Source of the DNA: an uncultured Clostridia bacterium
Lineage (GTDB): Bacteria; Bacillota; Clostridia; Christensenellales; UBA3700
Length of the DNA: 6,127 nt
NCBI GenBank assembly: GCA_947176975.1
Contig: CAMWSW010000058.1
Span: forward strand, 1 to 6,127
Direction of reading: 5' to 3'
Shown: positions 1 through 5,156 of the stretch, piece by piece
Layout: each line of letters opens with the position of its first letter
How positions within the stretch are numbered: the first letter of the stretch is position 1
Notes under the pieces: model-generated
The model's database searches: none
What the model was told of the DNA's origin: nothing
Seen by the model: only the letters and a program-made list of their open reading frames with translations
Made by a program: the position numbers and the translations under genes

Positions 1-241
1 CGTCTTCCATCTTGAAGAGGGCTACTACGGTGTCTTTCTTTATCGTCAACTTCATGAGCGGATTGACGGTAGATTGACCAAAGACTGTGAAATACGTCGA
101 CTTCTTCTCTTTGCTATTCGGTTTGGATAACGCGTACTGTCTCAATCCGTCAAAGTACTTTTGTTGTTGTTTGGAAAGCTGCGTATATGCTTCGTCAAGA
201 GTGAGTCGTGGAGCAACTTCCTTCTTTGGCTTGCTAGGCGT
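1..241 (-). repeat. Paralogous C-terminal-domain copy A (matches 5348-5588)
   Basis: Aligned without gaps to 5348-5588 at offset 5347. Over the first 240 bases I count 30 differences by eye, while the encoded 80 residues differ only once (Q1579 here, Leu in the paralogue). The copy continues off the window; the paralogue shows that 63 further residues are expected. Confidence 0.9.
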
Positions 242-3200
242 AGGTACTGCCACAGGCACTTCTACCTTGACTTCCTTTACTACTTCTTTCTCGACTATCT
301 TCTCTACTTCTACAGGTACTTCGACCTTTACTTCTTTCTCGACGATTTTCTCAACTTCGACGGGAACTTCCACTACTTTTTCCACTATCTTTTCGACGGG
401 AACTTCCACTTTCACTTCCTTCTCGACTATCTTCTCTACGACTTGCGGTTCGCTCTTTTGATTGCTAGATAGTTCCAAAATCTTTTGCATAATCTTATCT
501 TGATTATCAAGTATTCTCCTAATAGTCTCGTCGTTGGCAGAGCTTGCGGCAACTTCTCTTTCGACAATTCTCTCTGTAGGTTGCTCGGCTATTTTCTTCA
601 TAAGCTTTTGTATAGAGTCTTCGTTCTTAGCCGTCTTCTCAAGGAGCCTTTCCACGAGTCCGTCATTTGCCGAAGCTTGTTGCGGAAGCATTTGCTGCAT
701 ACCGGGAAGCATTGCCGTCATAGTCTCAGACACTATCCCGCGTATCTCGTCTGCGCCGAGACTTGGTTGTCCCGCAAACACGAATCCGCCTTGCGACTGT
801 CCGCCTGCGCCGGCATTACCGCCCATCATACCCATGAGCATCATACGCATACTTTCGTCGCGCTGTCTTGCCTCTTCTGCTCTCTTATTCTCCGCAAAGT
901 CGGCTTTGTTACGCTCGTATTCGTCTTTTGCTTCCTCAAGCTCGTCTTGCGCCTTGCCCTGCAAGTACTTTTGTATCATCATATACGCAAAGCTCAACAC
1001 CGCCAAGCCCATAAGCGTGCAAGCAATTGCAGTCCATGCGCTCATTGCCAAACCGAATAAGCCAGTCGCGCCTGCGTAATAGTTGGCGTATTTCTCCGTA
1101 GCCTTCTTGGCCTTCTTGCGCTCATTGGCATAGCCTACGCCTTTGCTTATGAATATAATTATCAATATTATACTTACGACGCTTGCAATGACTTGCCACC
1201 ACTGCTTGAGCAATTCGCTCACGTTGTCAAAGGTCATTGTTCCGCCTTGATTTCCACTTCCTATACCTACGTTGTTGCCGTCGCCGTTGCCGGTATTGTC
1301 GTGCACCGTAAAATCTTGCGGTTGAGTTTCCGTCAAGCTCGGCAAATCGCTACCGTCTGTTGCAACGAATTTATAATTGTCCACGTGACTTCCTTGAATT
1401 ATCGCTTTGACCTTATATTGCTTGCCCACTTCCAACTCAGCGCCATCTGCAAGTTGATTTCCCTCATCGTCGTAATAGATATATCCTATCACGTCCTTAA
1501 GTGTATCGTCCAAATTAGCTATGACGGGTATTTGACCGCTCGTATCCCACTCGGCTTTCACGCTTGCTTTGCCTATGGTATACGTCAATTGCATATTGCT
1601 CAATGCGTATCCGTCCTCTTCGTCTTGTTCGCTCAAACTCAAGACTATTATATAATTTCCCGCATCCGTCGGCGCGCTCGTCAACTTATTGGCGTCGCTT
1701 ACGCTGTCTTTGTAATACTCCACGTTTATCTTGGAAATATCTATCGCTCCCGACGTAACTTTCAACTCACTGCCGTGAGAGCTGCCGTCATAAATAAACC
1801 CTTCTTTATCCAACTCAACGGTAATCATATCGAAGTCACTTCCCACTCTAAACGACTTTCTTAAGGTAGCTTGGCTTATCGAGAAGTTTTTAGATGCGTT
1901 TTCCGTCAGTACGGCTTCGACCCAATATCTCACTGCGCTGCTGCCAACTTGAATACTGCCAAGTGATATCTCGTCGCCCACGTTCGCTCCGTTGCTCGTA
2001 TAATACTTATATTTAGCGGCATTGACGTACTGCTCGTTGGCTCCCTTGACTTGCGGCACTCTGAAATTCAAGCCTTGCAACTGTCTATTCTCCCACTCGA
2101 GCGTGAGTTCAGCTTTTTTTATACTCCAATTTTTCGTCCAATCAAAACTGCCGTCATACGTCTGCGTGTCTTCAAACAAAGGCGTAACGTAGTTGTTTGT
2201 ATCGGCATTTTCAAACCCCAACACGCTTGCCTGATAATCGCCCGCTTCTCTTTTTTTGTTGCCGTCATATTCGTTGTCAAGGACGGTAAGTCCGCTTGGC
2301 AAATTGGTGAGCGTAATCGTTTGCATATTGCCGGTATACGTCAACGCGCCGTCGGTGTAGTTCCACTTGACGTTATCCAAATTATACTTGGCTTTATTTA
2401 TTTCATACTTGAGTGTAAAACTCGAACTATACGGAGATATCGTATTGTCATAATTGCATATCCAAACTTTGACTTCGCACGATGCTTTAGCATTAGTCTG
2501 CCTAATATCGCCTTCAAATCCAGTACCGTTGCCTTTGCTCAAGTCTATCTTGACTCCCAAATCTCTCAAGTTGCTATCGTCGACGCTAAAGGCAAATTCT
2601 TTGCCACTGTAAACAAAACTCCATTTGTTGTTTGCAAATACGCCTACGGTATCAATAGGTTGATGATTTACTTGCCATTGTATAGAGTTTGCATTTACGC
2701 TTATACCTTTGCCTACTACCGAAAAAGGTTTTGACTTGCTTGTTCCGTCGATAAAATAATTGCCGTTGTCGTTGCCCGTCAAACTGCTCAACTCTACGAC
2801 AAAGGTATAATTGCCAATAGTCAAGTCGTTGGGTATAGTTACCTCTATACCACCCGTTATCGTTTGCTTATTTGCGTTGATATCGTCATACTTGGCGTTA
2901 TCTCCGTCTATGAGATAATACACGTAATAATCTAAGTTGTCCCCGCTTACTCTGTCGTCGGTGATTGTCATAGTGTGACTTTCTCCCACGTTCCAACTGT
3001 AATCGGTATCGTCACACACGATAGTCGGAGACAATTCTTTCGGATTGACTTTTATCGGTATGTCATACGGCGCAATGTCATTGGGCGTGGACGTATCCCA
3101 ACACGTATTCGCGCCACTGTCTGCCAAAGATATCGTAACGACGTAACTGCCTACATCTTTCAAAGTAATAGTGCTGTTGTTTACGTTGGCTTTTGTCTTT

Positions 3201-4915
3201 CCGCTCGGCTCCGTGACGCTGATTGTTACGTTGCTTGAGTAGTCTGCCAATGTAAACGTAACATTCATCTGTCCCGTATACGGTTTTTCTTTAACGCTTA
3301 TCTTTGGTTGTTTAATCTTGGTCTTTGAGATAGTAAAATCTATACTTATTACAGTCGCAGTATCCAACACATAATTACAGTTGTTGGTAATTTTGGCAGT
3401 TGCAGTATAATCGCCCGCCAATCCCGTCGGATACTCGTTGTAAGTAGTTAAAGTCTTTTTATTTTTATATGTAAAGGCAAACTCGGGCGCTCGTCCGTTG
3501 GCTTTGGTGTCGTTCGAATGTACCGCTCCCTTTTTGGCAACGGCTTTAGGTATATTGTTGTCCAGCGACAAATCTACTCCAATCTTCTTTTTTTCTATTG
3601 TGAGAACGCAACTTCTTGTCAAATCGCTCTCTATTCCCGACGACCACCTCGTATTAGCGAGAGTAAAGTCTACGTTATACTTGCCTGCGTCTTTGGGCAA
3701 ACCGTCCGAACTGAGCGTTGCGCCGTTAAGCGCGGTAAACGTAACGCCGTCTTTACCTACGCTCGTATCCAAGTTATCCCACAATCTTGCGACGTTCCAA
3801 CTCGAAGTCTGCGTATATACTTCGTCCGCCGCCGACTGCATATCGCGAGATTCTCCGTCGTATGTTATCGTAAAATCCGACGGCTCGGGTACGGAAGTTG
3901 CGTAAGTCAAATTCAAATGGAGCGCAGGACGTATACCGCCTAAGTCCGTAGTAACCCATGAAATGATACTACCGGTTTGGCTCAACCTATAAGCGTAACC
4001 GTTGTGAGAGTGTCCTCCCGTCCTAAACCACGCGGACGAAGCCACGCTATGGGACGCTTGCGTAGCAGTCAAACCCCATATTGTCGGCGATATGTCAGAG
4101 CCGACGCCGCCGACCTCTCCCAAACTCGGAAGCCATATATAGTCGTTTCCCCACTCGTTATACGTATACGCGACGCCGTTGACGGTTACGGTATCCGTAG
4201 GCGCGTAATAAACGTATCCGTTGTTTATCGTCACTTCCAACGCGTCGTTGGGCGACGTCCAATATGCTGTAGACCGACCTGCCAGTTGTTGATTTTTTTG
4301 ATACTCTATGTACTTGGGTTGAACCAAATATTTTGATGCGAAATTTCCGCTTACCAAGTTGGCAAATGCAGAATGAGAAAGCAACCTCGACCTAATAATC
4401 GAAGAGCTGTACATATCGTTGCCCTTATTATTTGAATCGCTGGAAAAATATTGATACGTCGACGAATCTACGTCGTCAGCCAAATACAGCGTAGCCACTA
4501 TCTGCCCCGTCTCTTTCCCTACGTCCGCCAACGTCAAAGAAGTGAGCATCCACTCCTTGCCGTCAAGTTGCACCACCACGCCTTCGGGCTTAGAACTTAT
4601 GACGTTAGACGGCACGACGTAACCACCCGACCTTGCGTATTCGCCCGCATCGTGATCTACAATATATTGCTTTACGTCGTCATAAATATAGGTACCGAAA
4701 AGTTTGTATACAAGACTTTTGGCAACGTTCATATTTAATTTGTTGCCATCCATCAAATCTCCGCTCACCTTATCTGCGTTTGCTGTCGAAGTAAGCGCGT
4801 CCGCGCTCATTGGCTTATCGTATGCTATACCCACGGCAATTCCTACGCATAGGCAAACTATGAGCAACAAGCAAAGCGTTACGGCTATTTTTTTATTCAA
4901 TAAAGTTCTTTGCAT
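1..4915 (-). CDS. Large membrane-anchored surface protein: signal peptide, DUF6273-like domain, Ig-like modules, TM, VEK repeats and novel C-terminal domain (3' end cut off)
   Basis: One open frame of 1638 codons with no stop, running off the window. By comparison with the upstream paralogue about 63 residues are missing, giving roughly 1700 in total. The ATG at 4915-4913 is chosen because AGAGAGG lies 7 nt upstream and an in-frame TAG (4930-4928) closes the frame just before it. Domain order by residue: basic N-terminus and hydrophobic core (1-31); DUF6273-like domain (about 88-336); tandem MBG/YDG-like beta modules (about 345-1200); Gly/Asn linker (1206-1226); transmembrane helix (1240-1256); Lys/Arg loop; second hydrophobic stretch (1283-1315); charged helix (1320-1352); Met/Gly-rich stretch (1353-1378); 37-residue repeat (1440-1476); Val/Glu/Lys/Pro tract (1492-1559); conserved C-terminal domain (from about 1567). 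There is no LPXTG-type sorting signal before the membrane segments, so anchoring is by the membrane helices. The architecture suggests an adhesin or surface receptor; no enzymatic motif is visible and no specific function can be named. Confidence 0.93.
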   Translation of the reverse strand, partial: MQRTLLNKKIAVTLCLLLIVCLCVGIAVGIAYDKPMSADALTSTANADKVSGDLMDGNKLNMNVAKSLVYKLFGTYIYDDVKQYIVDHDAGEYARSGGYVVPSNVISSKPEGVVVQLDGKEWMLTSLTLADVGKETGQIVATLYLADDVDSSTYQYFSSDSNNKGNDMYSSSIIRSRLLSHSAFANLVSGNFASKYLVQPKYIEYQKNQQLAGRSTAYWTSPNDALEVTINNGYVYYAPTDTVTVNGVAYTYNEWGNDYIWLPSLGEVGGVGSDISPTIWGLTATQASHSVASSAWFRTGGHSHNGYAYRLSQTGSIISWVTTDLGGIRPALHLNLTYATSVPEPSDFTITYDGESRDMQSAADEVYTQTSSWNVARLWDNLDTSVGKDGVTFTALNGATLSSDGLPKDAGKYNVDFTLANTRWSSGIESDLTRSCVLTIEKKKIGVDLSLDNNIPKAVAKKGAVHSNDTKANGRAPEFAFTYKNKKTLTTYNEYPTGLAGDYTATAKITNNCNYVLDTATVISIDFTISKTKIKQPKISVKEKPYTGQMNVTFTLADYSSNVTISVTEPSGKTKANVNNSTITLKDVGSYVVTISLADSGANTCWDTSTPNDIAPYDIPIKVNPKELSPTIVCDDTDYSWNVGESHTMTITDDRVSGDNLDYYVYYLIDGDNAKYDDINANKQTITGGIEVTIPNDLTIGNYTFVVELSSLTGNDNGNYFIDGTSKSKPFSVVGKGISVNANSIQWQVNHQPIDTVGVFANNKWSFVYSGKEFAFSVDDSNLRDLGVKIDLSKGNGTGFEGDIRQTNAKASCEVKVWICNYDNTISPYSSSFTLKYEINKAKYNLDNVKWNYTDGALTYTGNMQTITLTNLPSGLTVLDNEYDGNKKREAGDYQASVLGFENADTNNYVTPLFEDTQTYDGSFDWTKNWSIKKAELTLEWENRQLQGLNFRVPQVKGANEQYVNAAKYKYYTSNGANVGDEISLGSIQVGSSAVRYWVEAVLTENASKNFSISQATLRKSFRVGSDFDMITVELDKEGFIYDGSSHGSELKVTSGAIDISKINVEYYKDSVSDANKLTSAPTDAGNYIIVLSLSEQDEEDGYALSNMQLTYTIGKASVKAEWDTSGQIPVIANLDDTLKDVIGYIYYDDEGNQLADGAELEVGKQYKVKAIIQGSHVDNYKFVATDGSDLPSLTETQPQDFTVHDNTGNGDGNNVGIGSGNQGGTMTFDNVSELLKQWWQVIASVVSIILIIIFISKGVGYANERKKAKKATEKYANYYAGATGLFGLAMSAWTAIACTLMGLAVLSFAYMMIQKYLQGKAQDELEEAKDEYERNKADFAENKRAEEARQRDESMRMMLMGMMGGNAGAGGQSQGGFVFAGQPSLGADEIRGIVSETMTAMLPGMQQMLPQQASANDGLVERLLEKTAKNEDSIQKLMKKIAEQPTERIVEREVAASSANDETIRRILDNQDKIMQKILELSSNQKSEPQVVEKIVEKEVKVEVPVEKIVEKVVEVPVEVEKIVEKEVKVEVPVEVEKIVEKEVVKEVKVEVPVAVPTPSKPKKEVAPRLTLDEAYTQLSKQQQKYFDGLRQYALSKPNSKEKKSTYFTVFGQSTVNPLMKLTIKKDTVVALFKMED
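239..442 (-). repeat. Val/Glu/Lys/Pro repeat tract, 68 residues (large surface protein)
   Basis: Residues 1492-1559 consist of variants of a unit about 16 residues long built from VEVPVEVEK and IVEKEVKV or IVEKEVVK blocks. Hydrophobic and charged residues alternate almost one by one, which fits an extended or beta-like spacer better than a heptad coiled coil. The tract ends AVPTPSKPKK, a flexible basic linker into the C-terminal domain. The DNA is correspondingly repetitive (CTTCTC/GAC/TTC motifs on the plus strand). Confidence 0.9.
488..598 (-). repeat. Single 37-residue repeat unit, large surface protein
   Basis: Residues 1440-1476 begin KKIAEQPTERIVEREVA and end DNQDKIM, the same 37-residue unit that occurs twice in the upstream paralogue. 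The start resembles unit 1 of the paralogue, while the ANDETI core resembles unit 2. One copy here is therefore consistent with a deletion between two former units, or with a duplication in the paralogue. Confidence 0.85.
959..1201 (-). other. Membrane region of the large surface protein (residues 1239-1319)
   Basis: The first hydrophobic helix is residues 1240-1256 (WQVIASVVSIILIIIFI), preceded by aromatic WW and followed by a basic loop rich in Lys and Arg (ERKKAKKATEK, 1265-1275). A second hydrophobic stretch of about 33 residues (1283-1315) begins ATGLFGLAMSAW and ends LAVLSFAYMMI. The basic loop argues for a cytoplasmic position under the positive-inside rule. The second stretch is longer than one normal helix and could be one long helix or a tight hairpin. 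A strongly charged, Ala/Glu/Lys-rich helix follows directly (1320-1350). Confidence 0.8.
1316..3883 (-). other. Tandem MBG/YDG-like Ig-type beta modules (about residues 345-1200)
   Basis: Around eight diverged modules of 75-110 residues. Each tends to open with a [FL]xY[DTSK]G-type strand (TITYDG at 349-354, KPYTG near 545, FVYSG near 768, LTYTG near 859, FIYDG near 1040). A [DA][AV]G[KDSN]Y strand follows (DAGKY 409, AGDY 500, DVGSY 587, AGDYQ 892, DAGNY 1084). Each closes with an I.K..-type link to the next module (LTIEKKK, FTISKTK, PIKVNPK, EINKAKY, SIKKAEL, TIGKASV). This is the hallmark of MBG/YDG beta-sandwich repeats in bacterial surface proteins, where they act as stalks or adhesive rods. 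The modules are strongly diverged, so they are old duplications and not recent slippage. The module nearest the membrane (1120-1200) and the one at about 640-735 fit the pattern least well. Confidence 0.7.
3908..4654 (-). other. DUF6273-like domain (about residues 88-336)
   Basis: The landmarks seen, in order, are W142-type start KEWMLTSLTL (residues about 120-129), ATLYLADDVDSSTY, SSSIIRSRLL (170-179, the usual 'S.lR.wL' block), IWLPSLGEVGG (260-270), SSAWFRTGG (294-302) and GGIRPALHLNL (326-336). This series of an LPS..E motif, a W[LF]R[ST]-G motif and a terminal [VI]RPAL motif is the pattern I know from DUF6273 domains of Firmicutes surface proteins. The family has no established function as far as I know, and I cannot assign an active site or ligand. 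It sits at the membrane-distal end of the ectodomain, the likely place for a recognition domain. The family name is from memory and should be treated as probable. Confidence 0.7.
4796..4915 (-). other. Signal peptide of the large surface protein
   Basis: Residues 1-40 have the classic layout: a short basic n-region (R3, K8, K9), a 22-residue hydrophobic core (residues 10-31, rich in Leu, Val, Ile, Ala, Cys and Gly) and a polar stretch ending in the possible type I signal-peptidase motif A38-D39-A40. The run between core and motif is rather long (YDKPMSADA), so an uncleaved N-terminal signal anchor is the alternative. Either way the large domain that follows is exported. Confidence 0.8.
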
Positions 4916-4922
4916 AATCAAT

Positions 4923-4929
4923 CCTCTCT
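4923..4929 (-). promoter_or_regulatory. Ribosome-binding site of the large surface protein
   Basis: AGAGAGG on the minus strand ends 7 nt before the ATG at 4915, a near-ideal Shine-Dalgarno sequence and spacing. It fixes the start codon, and it directly abuts the left arm of the inverted repeat (4930), so an RNA hairpin formed by the arms would end right beside it. Confidence 0.8.
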
Positions 4930-5054
4930 ATTCCAAAAAAGGTATACTTTTCCTGACCTAAACATATTGCAATTTTTTTAATCGTAAAGTATAATGTATT
5001 TGAAAAATTATGCTCTTTCGGGAGTAGTCAGTAAAAGTATACTTTTTTTGGAAT
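4930..5054. repeat. 28-bp inverted repeat pair bounding a 125-bp intergenic block
   Basis: The left arm 4930-4957 and the reverse complement of the right arm 5027-5054 agree at 26 of 28 positions. The outer ends read ATTCCAAAAAA inward and each arm contains GTATAC. The right arm holds a perfect 14-bp palindrome, AAAAGTATACTTTT (5033-5046); the left arm has the same with one mismatched pair. The arms are separated by 69 nt, and the GTATAC centres are 95 bp apart. The left arm touches the Shine-Dalgarno sequence of the downstream gene. It could be a pair of operators for a dimeric repressor, a small non-autonomous element (MITE) with terminal inverted repeats, or a long hairpin in the leader RNA. 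No convincing target-site duplication is visible. Confidence 0.85.
5007..5035 (-). promoter_or_regulatory. Candidate sigma-A-type promoter for the large surface protein
   Basis: On the minus strand TTTACT (5035-5030, 4/6 to TTGACA) is followed after exactly 17 bp by CATAAT (5012-5007, 5/6 to TATAAT). Transcription would start near 5000, leaving a leader of about 85 nt. The -35 hexamer lies inside the right arm of the inverted repeat, and the left arm falls within the leader, so a protein bound to the arms would block or modulate transcription. In such AT-rich DNA a match of this quality can arise by chance. Confidence 0.4.
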
Positions 5055-5091
5055 TGTAAAAAACTTTTAATTTTTTAGAAAATTATTGTAT

Positions 5092-5123
5092 AAAAACGCA
5101 ACGCCGATATACAGCGTTGCGTT
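5092..5123 (-). terminator. Rho-independent terminator of the upstream paralogue
   Basis: A perfect 10-bp stem (AACGCAACGC at 5095-5104 pairing with GCGTTGCGTT at 5114-5123) encloses a 9-nt loop (5105-5113). Read on the minus strand it is followed by T-rich sequence (TTTTTA counting the last two stem bases). It begins 34 nt beyond the TAA at 5157 and lies before any promoter of the next gene. The T run is short, so termination may be incomplete. Confidence 0.8.
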
Positions 5124-5156
5124 AGTTAGTGTTATTACCAAATGGTTTTGCCCCGA

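Noticed and set aside
239..442. VEK tract as a classical coiled coil
   Set aside because: Hydrophobic residues alternate with charged ones in steps of two, with regular prolines, and no heptad pattern holds.
87..472. Plus-strand open frames rich in Ser/Thr/Phe or Tyr/Phe/Leu, with similar ones at 5251-5844 and 5508-5990
   Set aside because: They are antisense shadows of the Val/Glu/Lys repeat: reverse complements of GTN-GAN-AAN codons give low-complexity Ser/Thr/Phe or Tyr/Phe/Leu. They appear in both paralogues only because the minus-strand protein is conserved.
2114..3594. Runs of seven T (2114-2120, 2251-2257, 3588-3594), A7 in the coding strand, as phase-variation switches
   Set aside because: They are ordinary Lys codon runs inside beta modules, no longer than expected in such a gene, and the frame is intact throughout.
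485..4961. Other plus-strand open frames (485-1079, 1193-1864, 2051-2734, 2975-3238, 3498-3943, 3977-4336, 4451-4738, 4704-4961) and the minus-strand frame 3774-3959
   Set aside because: All overlap the continuous 1638-codon minus-strand gene, have no sensible domains, and show compositions typical of reversed coding sequence.
4988..4993. TATACT on the minus strand as an alternative -10 box
   Set aside because: No acceptable -35 lies 16-18 bp upstream (AGAGCA at 17 bp).
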